NCBI GenBank assembly: GCA_018433265.1
Contig: JAHDRO010000004.1
Location: 1-7,359, forward strand
Source: Bacteroidales bacterium
GTDB lineage: Bacteria > Bacteroidota > Bacteroidia > Bacteroidales > UBA932
DNA length: 7,359 nucleotides
Direction: 5' to 3'
Shown here piece after piece: positions 1-5,808 of this stretch; position 1 is the stretch's first letter, and each line of letters opens with the position of its first letter. Made by a program: the position numbers and the translations under genes. The notes beneath the pieces were generated by a model. The model was not told where the DNA came from. It saw only the letters and a list, made by a program, of their open reading frames with translations, and ran no database searches.

Positions 1-311
1 AATCCGTCTTTCAGGTAATCGTGTTCTGCTGTACTGTGAGACTGTATGTAACTGAATCCACAGTGATGATTTGTGATTAAAAGCCCTTTTTCAGAAATTA
101 ATTCTCCTGTGCAACCTCCTCCAAAATGAACAATTGCATCTTTCATAGAAGCTTTATTAATACTGTAGATATCTTCTGAAGAAAGTTTAAAACCCATTTT
201 TTTCATTTCAGGAATTCTGTCTTTAATCAGGGAAGGAAGCCACATTCCTTCATTAGCAGAAAGTAAAGAGATATTAACTAATAAGAATAAAGTTATTAAA
301 AGCTTTTTCAT
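1..311 (-). CDS. S46 family dipeptidyl-peptidase (DPP7/DPP11-like), N-terminal part, cut by the left edge
   Basis: Reading the minus strand from the ATG at 309-311 gives 103 residues with no stop before the window edge. Residues 1-19 look like a Sec signal peptide: a KK start, a hydrophobic core LLITLFLLV, and a likely signal peptidase I site after LLSA. The mature part has the family signature in order: EGMWLP (21-26), IYS (48-50), KDAIVHFGGGCTGE (57-70), and LLITNHHCG (77-85). By family knowledge the second His of NHHC (about residue 83) is the charge-relay histidine; the Asp and Ser lie beyond the window. C67 and C84 could pair as a disulfide. S46 enzymes are periplasmic or surface exopeptidases of Bacteroidota that release dipeptides from oligopeptides, which suits an amino-acid fermenter. 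Whether it is DPP7-like (hydrophobic P1) or DPP11-like (acidic P1) cannot be told from this part. The gene is divergent from the AI-2E transporter gene. Confidence 0.93.
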   Translation of the reverse strand, partial: MKKLLITLFLLVNISLLSANEGMWLPSLIKDRIPEMKKMGFKLSSEDIYSINKASMKDAIVHFGGGCTGELISEKGLLITNHHCGFSYIQSHSTAEHDYLKDG

Positions 312-346
312 GTGAATAAATTAAATAAGTATTTAAGTCTGTGTCA

Positions 347-377
347 CAAAAATATAAAAATTTCTTACTTTTGTCAA
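347..377 (-). promoter_or_regulatory. Putative Bacteroidota-type promoter of the S46 peptidase gene
   Basis: On the minus strand, TATTTTTG (354 to 347) matches the Bacteroidota -7 consensus TAnnTTTG exactly. A TTG (377 to 375, within ATTGAC) lies 20 bases upstream as the -33 element, which is the expected spacing. The predicted transcript would begin near 340 and have a leader of about 29 bases before the peptidase ATG. The match to consensus is seen; promoter activity is inferred. In AT-rich DNA such matches also occur by chance. Confidence 0.5.
366..373 (+). promoter_or_regulatory. Putative -7 element of the AI-2E transporter gene
   Basis: TACTTTTG matches the TAnnTTTG consensus 18 bases before the ATG at 392. 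No good TTTG is found 19-21 bases upstream, so only half of the promoter is convincing. If it is used, transcription would start near 380 with a very short leader of about 12 bases. The site lies inside the possible GTG-initiated extension of the transporter (341-391), which argues against that longer start. It also overlaps the region holding the opposing peptidase promoter. Confidence 0.35.
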
Positions 378-391
378 TAAAGCCATTTAGG

Positions 392-1492
392 ATGAATCAG
401 TTGGCAAAATATATTATGGGTATCTCAATTGCCCTGATTATCTGTTTCTTAGCATGGTATTTCAGTAATATTCTGATTTATATTCTGGTTTCGGCAGTCC
501 TTTCAATAATAGGGAAGCCATTAAAAAATCTGTTACTTAAAATTAGATTAGGTAAACATTTTATGCCAAACAGTCTGGCTGCTGGATTGACATTAATGTT
601 GCTTGTTGCTGTATTTTTTAGCCTTTTCTTTTTGATAACACCTTTAGTTGGGCAGCTTATGTCAAATATTAGTAATATTGATTTTCAGTCATTAGGTAAA
701 GATCTTTCTCCTATGTTGGATCAATTTAATGCTTTGCTTCATAAATGGTTTCCTGCTTTGGACCCAGCATTCAAAGTCGAAGATGTTGTTATAAATCAGT
801 TTGATGGTCTTGTGGATGTTGGAGTAATAACTAATATTTTTAACTCATTGACTACAATAATTATTCAATTTGGTTTAGCTGTATTTGTTATTATTTTTAT
901 TTCGTATTTTTTTATTAAGGAAGAAAATATGTTTAATGACATGGTGCTTGCTCTTTTTCCTGACAAATACGTCGAAAATGTCTCTAGAGCTTTGGATTCT
1001 ATTAATAAACTTTTGGCCAGGTATTTTATCGGAATCAGCATTGAAGCCATTTTAATAACTATTATTAATTCTCTTTCACTGCATTATATTGCAGGTGTGA
1101 GCTGGTCTTTGTCAGTAGCCGTCTCTTTTCTTGCCGGGGTTTTGAATGTAATACCTTATATAGGACCTCTAACAGGGGGTGCTTTTGGAACCATAATGGC
1201 TTTTGTGGAACGTGGAGTTACAACGCCTGGAGGAGGAAAATTTATTCTTATGGTAGCATTGATTTTTTTAATTGCCCATCAAATAGATGTATTTGTTTTT
1301 CAACCATTCATATATTCTAATAGTGTAAAGGCGCATCCTCTTGAAATTTTTCTTGTAATACTTATTGCAGGGAGTATTGGAGGGATAATCGGCATGTTAG
1401 TAGCCATTCCTGCTTATACTGTTATAAGAGTTTTCGCACGAGAATTTTTTTCAAATCTCAAACTTGTGCAAAAGTTGACTGAAAACAGTTAA
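392..1492 (+). CDS. AI-2E family transporter (UPF0118/PerM-like membrane protein)
   Basis: A 366-residue polytopic inner-membrane protein of the AI-2E transporter family (PF01594), with the usual length and layout. Hydrophobic segments lie at about residues 9-40, 62-86 and 152-175, with a soluble loop at about 90-150, followed by a cluster of membrane segments from about 210 to 347. Family hallmarks are VIPYIGPLTGG (253-263) and the C-terminal block QPFIYSNSVKAHPLEIF (304-320) followed by a Gly-rich helix GSIGGIIGMLVAIP (327-340). Members have been linked to autoinducer-2 export, Na+/H+ antiport or other solute efflux, so the substrate here is unknown and the family name should not be read as proof of quorum sensing. 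I chose the ATG at 392 over the in-frame GTG at 341: it gives a normal N-terminus, and a promoter-like TACTTTTG sits between the two. It is probably monocistronic, ending at a hairpin immediately after the stop. Confidence 0.9.
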   Translation: MNQLAKYIMGISIALIICFLAWYFSNILIYILVSAVLSIIGKPLKNLLLKIRLGKHFMPNSLAAGLTLMLLVAVFFSLFFLITPLVGQLMSNISNIDFQSLGKDLSPMLDQFNALLHKWFPALDPAFKVEDVVINQFDGLVDVGVITNIFNSLTTIIIQFGLAVFVIIFISYFFIKEENMFNDMVLALFPDKYVENVSRALDSINKLLARYFIGISIEAILITIINSLSLHYIAGVSWSLSVAVSFLAGVLNVIPYIGPLTGGAFGTIMAFVERGVTTPGGGKFILMVALIFLIAHQIDVFVFQPFIYSNSVKAHPLEIFLVILIAGSIGGIIGMLVAIPAYTVIRVFAREFFSNLKLVQKLTENS

Positions 1493-1531
1493 AAAAAAGA
1501 GGGATCTTTGTTTCAAAGAACCCTCTTTTTT
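1493..1531. terminator. Bidirectional intrinsic terminator between the AI-2E gene and the RRM gene
   Basis: The stem GAGGGATCTTTG (1499-1510) pairs with CAAAGAACCCTC (1514-1525), with one A-A mismatch and a TTT loop. It is flanked by six A residues (1493-1498) and six T residues (1526-1531) that can extend the stem. Read on either strand this is a GC-containing hairpin followed by a U tract, so it can serve both convergent genes. It starts directly after the transporter stop codon (1490-1492) and lies 18 bases past the end of the RRM gene. Confidence 0.9.
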
Positions 1532-1549
1532 CTGACACATCGAATATCT

Positions 1550-1813
1550 CTATTCTGCCTCTTCTTTTGAAGGACGGTCATTAGCTACGGCAACGTTGAT
1601 TGTACGTCCCATATGTTCTGAACCGTTAAGTGCTGAAATAGCTGCATTGCCTTCTTGCTCATTTGGCATTTCAACGAAGCCATATCCTTTTGATCGACGG
1701 GTTTCTCTGTTGAAGATAATCCTGGCAGAAGTAACTTCGCCATAAGGTGTAAATAGTTCGGCTAAATCTTCCTTCTTAGCACGGAAACTTAAACTTGAAA
1801 CAAAAATGTTCAT
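1550..1813 (-). CDS. Small RNA-binding protein with a single RRM domain
   Basis: An 87-residue protein made almost entirely of one RNA recognition motif (PF00076). RNP2 is IFVSSL (residues 3-8, commonly I-Y/F-V-G-N-L) and RNP1 is KGYGFVEM (42-49), with the two aromatic residues expected to stack on RNA bases. LAELFTPYGEV (18-28) matches helix 1 and strand 2, and AAISALNGSEHMGRTINV (57-74) matches helix 2 and strand 4. A short, charged tail ending in KEEAE follows. Single-RRM proteins of this kind are common and abundant in Bacteroidota and Cyanobacteria, and are thought to bind single-stranded RNA and affect gene expression after transcription. The exact targets are not known from sequence. 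RNP2 has Ser-Ser where Gly-Asn is usual. The gene has its own promoter-like site and ends at the shared terminator. The start ATG (1811-1813) is fixed by RNP2 beginning at residue 3. Confidence 0.95.
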   Translation of the reverse strand: MNIFVSSLSFRAKKEDLAELFTPYGEVTSARIIFNRETRRSKGYGFVEMPNEQEGNAAISALNGSEHMGRTINVAVANDRPSKEEAE

Positions 1814-1859
1814 GGAAACGGTAGTAAATAATTAATAAGTAAATGTTTAGTTAACGTCA

Positions 1860-1888
1860 CAAAGTTAAATAAAAAACTGAAATACAAA
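1860..1888 (-). promoter_or_regulatory. Putative promoter of the RRM protein gene
   Basis: On the minus strand TAACTTTG (1867 to 1860) is a full match to TAnnTTTG, and TTTG (1888 to 1885) lies 17 bases upstream. That spacing is somewhat short for Bacteroides but within the range reported for flavobacterial promoters. Transcription would start near 1853, giving a leader of about 40 bases, AT-rich and with no clear Shine-Dalgarno site. The surrounding 120-base gap (1814-1933) is extremely AT-rich and holds no other recognisable feature. The site suggests the RRM gene can be expressed independently of comEC upstream of it. Confidence 0.5.
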
Positions 1889-1933
1889 ATTTTTATTCAA
1901 ATAATTTTTCAATAAAATAATTTTAGCAGTTTA

Positions 1934-3535
1934 TTATTTTAAAAGAGATATTATAAATGTGATAATCAGAGCTTTGATAGACAGTCTTCTCATATTCTTA
2001 TCTTTTGGAATACCTAATACAGATATAAATAATAAAGCAGACAATATTACAGCTTGACCGTTGTTCACTCTACAGTCTATTATGGCTAAAGGGAGGGATT
2101 CAATCCGGTTTACTGTATAGATAAGTATTCTGGTTAAATGAATAATTATATTCATAATTTGTTCATGAAATAGCCCAACCCATAAAGCAAATAAGTGCAT
2201 TGCAGCAAGATAAAGAATAAGACCAGAAATAGGAATAGCAATCAGGTTTGTAATTAAAAAATAAGTTGGCACAAAACGAAAATTATAAATAGTTATAATA
2301 GATGTCCCTATTTGGCATGCAAGAGACATTGAAATGGTATTCCATAGATATTTAACTATGATATTTTGTGAGGGATTTAATTTAACAATGATTGGGTGAA
2401 TAAATATAATTGCAAGAAGAGAGGCAAATGAGAGCTGAAAACCAAGTTCAAAAAGGGATTCAGGTTGAGCTATCGTTATTATAAGAGCGCTGACAGAAAG
2501 AGTATTTAAGCTGCTGCCTTCTCTCTCGATTATTGATGACAGTTCATAAATAGTTGCCATCAAGGCTGCTCTCATTATTGAAGGTGTAAATCCAACCAAA
2601 GCAGTATAAGTCCAGACAGTCAGTGATACAATTATAAATCTTATAATTTTGGCAAACCTGCTCATTCCCATAAATCCCAATATGGACGAAAGGAGAGAAT
2701 AAATAAAGCTGACATGCAGTCCTGAGACAGCCATCAGATGCATAGTTCCTGAATTTGAAAATGCTTTTTTTGTATTACCGTCAATAAAAGATTTATCTCC
2801 AATAGTGAGTGCAATAAGAACAGCCTTTTCATGAAAAAAATGTTTATTCTTCAATAAATAATCAATGTAATTCTCTCTTATCTTAATAATTTTCTCTTTG
2901 AGGGATAGCTTAGATGCCTTACGAACAGCAACTTGACTAGCTTTAACATAAGATGTTGTAAAGAACCCCTGTTTTTCCATGTACCTTGCATAATCAAAAG
3001 TTGAATTTAAATAGTTGTTAATTCTGTTTGGTCTTATAATGCATTCAAGAGTGTCGCCAATATCAAAAGATTTTCGATCGACATTTTTATCGATATAAAG
3101 AATTATTTTTTCGTTATAATCGATAAGACGTGCTTCTGTTTGATAACTTCTCTCTTTTTCCAAGATTTTTCCTGTAATTTTACACTGAGCATTAAGCACC
3201 TGAATATTTGCAACTTTTGAAAACTTAGCACTATTATTTAAAAGGTTTGAATATTCAATATTGATCCAACCTGCTGTAAACATGGACAGGTAAAGTAAAA
3301 CAGGAAGAAGAAACTCTGTGATCATGCTTCTTCTTTTAAAGCCAATTGATATAATTAAAAAAACTAATACAACAAGAGGCACTATAATCTTTACCAAAAT
3401 TGTTGATTGAATGAAAAATCTGCTTCCTGTAAGAATCCCTGCAAGATAAAACAGTATAAATGTAAATGCAGGAGCTTTGCTTATGGCCTCAATGTCAGAA
3501 GTGATATCTACCTTCCCACTTTCCATCGTCCTCAT
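1934..3535 (-). CDS. ComEC/Rec2-type competence protein (DNA-uptake channel), short form without metallo-beta-lactamase domain
   Basis: A polytopic membrane protein of about 533 residues (numbered from the ATG at 3533-3535). It has N-terminal hydrophobic segments (about 25-60 and 75-90). A DUF4131-type soluble domain (about 110-200) follows, with FDIGDTLECIIRP and the typical FDYARYMEKQGF (180-191). The ComEC/Rec2 competence domain (PF03772) runs from about residue 235. Its hallmarks are IGDKSFID (245-252), the very conserved MHLMAVSGLH (265-274), GFTPSIMRA (315-323) and FELGFQLSFASLLAI (362-376). ComEC carries incoming single-stranded DNA across the inner membrane in natural transformation. 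The C-terminal metallo-beta-lactamase-like domain of longer ComEC proteins is absent, as is usual in Bacteroidota. The frame stays open upstream to an ATG at 3685, inside acetate kinase, but residues coded by 3536-3685 are Lys/Ile-rich, resemble no ComEC N-terminus and would cover the ack promoter region. The ATG at 3524-3526 is an alternative start. Confidence 0.88.
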   Translation of the reverse strand: MRTMESGKVDITSDIEAISKAPAFTFILFYLAGILTGSRFFIQSTILVKIIVPLVVLVFLIISIGFKRRSMITEFLLPVLLYLSMFTAGWINIEYSNLLNNSAKFSKVANIQVLNAQCKITGKILEKERSYQTEARLIDYNEKIILYIDKNVDRKSFDIGDTLECIIRPNRINNYLNSTFDYARYMEKQGFFTTSYVKASQVAVRKASKLSLKEKIIKIRENYIDYLLKNKHFFHEKAVLIALTIGDKSFIDGNTKKAFSNSGTMHLMAVSGLHVSFIYSLLSSILGFMGMSRFAKIIRFIIVSLTVWTYTALVGFTPSIMRAALMATIYELSSIIEREGSSLNTLSVSALIITIAQPESLFELGFQLSFASLLAIIFIHPIIVKLNPSQNIIVKYLWNTISMSLACQIGTSIITIYNFRFVPTYFLITNLIAIPISGLILYLAAMHLFALWVGLFHEQIMNIIIHLTRILIYTVNRIESLPLAIIDCRVNNGQAVILSALLFISVLGIPKDKNMRRLSIKALIITFIISLLK

Positions 3536-3561
3536 TTTGGGTAAAAATAGATTAATTTTTA

Positions 3562-3569
3562 CAAATATT
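3562..3569 (-). promoter_or_regulatory. Possible weak -7 element of comEC
   Basis: On the minus strand AATATTTG matches TAnnTTTG at all but the first position and lies 26 bases before the chosen comEC ATG. No upstream TTTG at proper spacing is seen; an ATTG lies only 13 bases away. It would put the transcript start near 3555 and support the short comEC start. It overlaps the -33 element proposed for ack on the other strand. Confidence 0.2.
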
Positions 3570-3600
3570 GGCTTTAAATGAGCAATTATTAATAACTTTG
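3567..3600 (+). promoter_or_regulatory. Putative promoter of the ack-ptb-buk operon
   Basis: TAACTTTG (3593-3600) is a full match to the Bacteroidota -7 consensus TAnnTTTG. ATTG (3567-3570) lies 22 bases upstream as a -33 candidate, near the upper limit of usual spacing. The start of transcription would be near 3607, leaving a leader of about 42 bases that is T-rich and lacks a Shine-Dalgarno site. No similar element is present in the gaps before ptb or buk, so this is the likely main promoter for the three genes. Confidence 0.5.
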
Positions 3601-3648
3601 TAAATTCTAATTTCAGATTTTTACTGATTTTTTTAATTTTGATAACAT

Positions 3649-4854
3649 ATGATTTTATTGGTTCTAAACTGCGGTAGCTCTTCAATCAAGTATCAGGTTC
3701 TTGACATGAAGAGTGATTCTGACTATTCTTTAATGGCAAAGGGAATTGTAGAAAGAATTGGTCTTGACAAAGGAACACTTACCCATAAAGTTAATGGGAG
3801 GCCCAATTATGAAGTTGAAATGCCCATTGAAAATCACACTGTTGGCATTAAACAGGTTTTAAATATTCTGGTAGATCCCATACAGGGAGTCTTGAATTCT
3901 CTTCAAGATATTCAAGCTGTAGGACACCGTGTTGCACATGGAGGTGAATTTTTTAGCGAAAGCAGATTAATAGATTCTGATGTTATTGAAAAGATTGAAA
4001 AACTTTGTGAACTGGCTCCTCTGCACAATCCTGCCAACTTACTGGGGATACGCGCTATAGAAACACTCCTTCCAGGCATGAAGCAAGTTGCTGTTTTTGA
4101 CACTTCATTTCATCAAACCATGCCTAATTATGCATATATGTATCCACTTCCTTATGAGTATTATACAAAGTATAAAATTAGAAGGTATGGATTTCATGGT
4201 ACAAGTCATCAGTTTGTGGCAAAAAAAGGTTGTTTGTTGACAGGTTTGGACTATAATACATCAAAAATTATAACTTGTCATCTTGGTAACGGGGGTTCGA
4301 TAACTTCTATAAAAAACGGCAAATCCATCGATACTTCAATGGGTTTTACTCCTCTTGAAGGGGTAATCATGGGTACCAGATGTGGTGATATCGATCCTGG
4401 AATTATCACTTTTATTCAGGAAAGGGAAGGGCTAAGTGCTAGTGAAATGAATAAAATTTTAAATAAAAAAAGTGGCTTTTTAGGAGTATTTGGAAAATCT
4501 TCTGATGCGAGGGATATAGAAGATGCTGCGGCCAAAGGAGATGAAAGAGCCAATCTTGCTCTTAATATATTGTATTACAGAGTTTTAAAATATATTGGAG
4601 CTTATACTGCAGTTATGAATGGTGTAGATTTAATTGTTTTTACTGGAGGCATCGGAGAAAATGACCCACATCTTAGAGAGATGGTTGGATTACGTCTTAA
4701 ATATATGGGACTTGAATTTGACGTTGATTCAAATAAAAATGCAAGAGGAAGAGACGTGATAATTTCTAAGTCTGGTTCCAAGGTCAAAATGGCAGCAGTT
4801 ACTACCAACGAAGAGCTCGTTATAGCCAGGGATACTATGGCTATTGTGTCATAA
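3649..4854 (+). CDS. ackA: Acetate kinase
   Basis: A 401-residue, full-length acetate kinase (EC 2.7.2.1) of the ASKHA fold, which converts acetyl-phosphate and ADP to acetate and ATP in the cytoplasm. All signatures are present: VLNCGSSSIKYQ (5-16), GHRVAHGGE (92-100), VFDTSFHQTMP (149-159), RRYGFHGTSHQFV (178-190), HLGNGGS (211-217), MGFTPLEGVIMGTRCGDIDPG (two parts, 231-251), FTGGIGEN (331-338) and TNEEL (386-390). Residues matching the known active site by alignment are N7, R94, H126, D151, H183, R244 and E388, so the enzyme should be active. The N-terminus fits the start at 3649 exactly. It is the first gene of an apparent operon, 41 bases before ptb and diverging from comEC. Bacterial ack is most often paired with pta; here the neighbouring acyltransferase is of the phosphate butyryltransferase type. 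Some acetate kinases also take propionate, so slight breadth in substrate is possible. Confidence 0.97.
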   Translation: MILLVLNCGSSSIKYQVLDMKSDSDYSLMAKGIVERIGLDKGTLTHKVNGRPNYEVEMPIENHTVGIKQVLNILVDPIQGVLNSLQDIQAVGHRVAHGGEFFSESRLIDSDVIEKIEKLCELAPLHNPANLLGIRAIETLLPGMKQVAVFDTSFHQTMPNYAYMYPLPYEYYTKYKIRRYGFHGTSHQFVAKKGCLLTGLDYNTSKIITCHLGNGGSITSIKNGKSIDTSMGFTPLEGVIMGTRCGDIDPGIITFIQEREGLSASEMNKILNKKSGFLGVFGKSSDARDIEDAAAKGDERANLALNILYYRVLKYIGAYTAVMNGVDLIVFTGGIGENDPHLREMVGLRLKYMGLEFDVDSNKNARGRDVIISKSGSKVKMAAVTTNEELVIARDTMAIVS

Positions 4855-4895
4855 TGTGAAATTAATGATAAATTAAATAATAAAATAGTTATAAT

Positions 4896-5801
4896 ATGAT
4901 TAGTTCTTTTGAGCAAATTTTTGACAATTTGAGAAACAGGCCTAAAAAAAGGCTTGTAGCAGCATGGGGTGTGGATGATCATACAATAAATGCGGTTAAA
5001 CTTGCTATTGAAGCAGGTATTGTAGATGCAACGCTTGTCGGTGATGAAAAAAGAATCCGGGAAGCATGTTCTAAAGAGAATATCGATCCTTCAATTTTTA
5101 GAATTGTTCCTAATGATGATGAACTCAGAGCTGTTTCAATGGCTGTTGATTTGATTAATGCCGGAGAAGGGGATATCTTGATGAAGGGATTATGCTCTAC
5201 CGACAAGTATATGAGGGCTATTCTTAACAAGGAAAAAGGATTGCTTCCCCCTAAAGCTGTTTTAAGTCATGTTTCGGTTCTGTCCAATCCTAATTATCAT
5301 AAATTGCTTGTATTAAGTGATATTGCAGTAATTCCTGCACCAGATCTTACTCAAAAAATAGCAATGACAAATTACGTCGTTAAGACTGCTCATGCTTTAG
5401 GTATTGCAAAACCGAAAGTTGCAATATTGTGTGCAACAGAGCAAATGCTTCCAAATATGCCTGCTTGTATTGATGCTGCCATAATATCAAAAATGGCAGA
5501 GAGAGGTCAAATAGCTGCTTGTTATGTTGATGGACCACTTGCACTTGATGTTGCTATTTCTCAAGAGGCTGTAGCTGTCAAAAATCTGGTTAGTCCTGTT
5601 GCTGGAGATGCAGACTGTCTCGTATTTCCAAATTTAGAGGCTGCGAATGTCTTTTACAAAACAAATACTCAACTCTGTTCAGGAACACGACTTGCTGCAA
5701 TGGTTGCAGGTGCTAAAGCACCATGTGTTCTTTCCAGCAGATCGGACAGTATTGACACAAAACTTAATTCAATAGCTTTAGCTGCGCTAACTTCAAATTA
5801 A
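4896..5801 (+). CDS. ptb: Phosphate butyryltransferase (phosphate acetyl/butyryl transferase family)
   Basis: A 301-residue protein of the PTA/PTB family (PF01515), the normal length for a phosphate butyryltransferase (EC 2.3.1.19) and lacking the extra N-terminal domains of long Pta proteins. Conserved stretches are DILMKGLCSTDKYMRAIL (93-110), LSHVSVL (123-129), VIPAPDLTQK (145-154), VDGPLALDVAIS (211-222) and the C-terminal SPVAGDADCLVFPNLEAAN (233-251), which in this family lies at the CoA/phosphate site. The reaction is butyryl-CoA plus phosphate to butyryl-phosphate plus CoA. Butyryl rather than acetyl specificity is inferred mainly from the butyrate kinase gene only 7 bases downstream; related enzymes also accept valeryl-, isobutyryl- and isovaleryl-CoA, which fits growth on branched-chain amino acids. 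The ATG at 4896 is preceded by an AT-rich leader with no Shine-Dalgarno site. No promoter or terminator is visible between ack and ptb. Confidence 0.93.
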   Translation: MISSFEQIFDNLRNRPKKRLVAAWGVDDHTINAVKLAIEAGIVDATLVGDEKRIREACSKENIDPSIFRIVPNDDELRAVSMAVDLINAGEGDILMKGLCSTDKYMRAILNKEKGLLPPKAVLSHVSVLSNPNYHKLLVLSDIAVIPAPDLTQKIAMTNYVVKTAHALGIAKPKVAILCATEQMLPNMPACIDAAIISKMAERGQIAACYVDGPLALDVAISQEAVAVKNLVSPVAGDADCLVFPNLEAANVFYKTNTQLCSGTRLAAMVAGAKAPCVLSSRSDSIDTKLNSIALAALTSN

Positions 5802-5808
5802 TACAGTT

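Noticed and set aside
865..1050. 61-codon minus-strand frame inside the AI-2E transporter gene
   Set aside because: It is antisense to a clear membrane-protein gene and has no features of its own.
392..1492. Quorum-sensing (autoinducer-2) function for the transporter
   Set aside because: The family name is historical; no luxS or signalling gene is nearby and substrates vary, so the function was left open.
1868..1933. Short AT-rich near-repeats (AATAATTTT-type) downstream of comEC
   Set aside because: They are low-complexity and imperfect, consistent with base composition; no stable hairpin or true repeat unit is visible.
1934..3535. ComEC as a truncated gene because the metallo-beta-lactamase domain is missing
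   Set aside because: Bacteroidota ComEC proteins commonly lack this domain, and the frame ends cleanly with the RRM promoter region following, with no leftover coding sequence.
3912..4103. 63-codon minus-strand frame inside ack
   Set aside because: It is antisense to the conserved acetate kinase core and has no recognisable domain.
4855..4895. Internal promoter or terminator between ack and ptb
   Set aside because: The 41 bases are AT-rich but contain no TAnnTTTG element and no hairpin.
4602..4982. 126-codon open frame on the minus strand over the end of ack and the start of ptb
   Set aside because: It lies antisense to two well-conserved genes, has no family resemblance and a composition expected of a shadow frame.
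4979..5230. 83-codon minus-strand frame inside ptb
   Set aside because: It is a shadow of the ptb reading frame; Ser/Ile-rich and without motifs.
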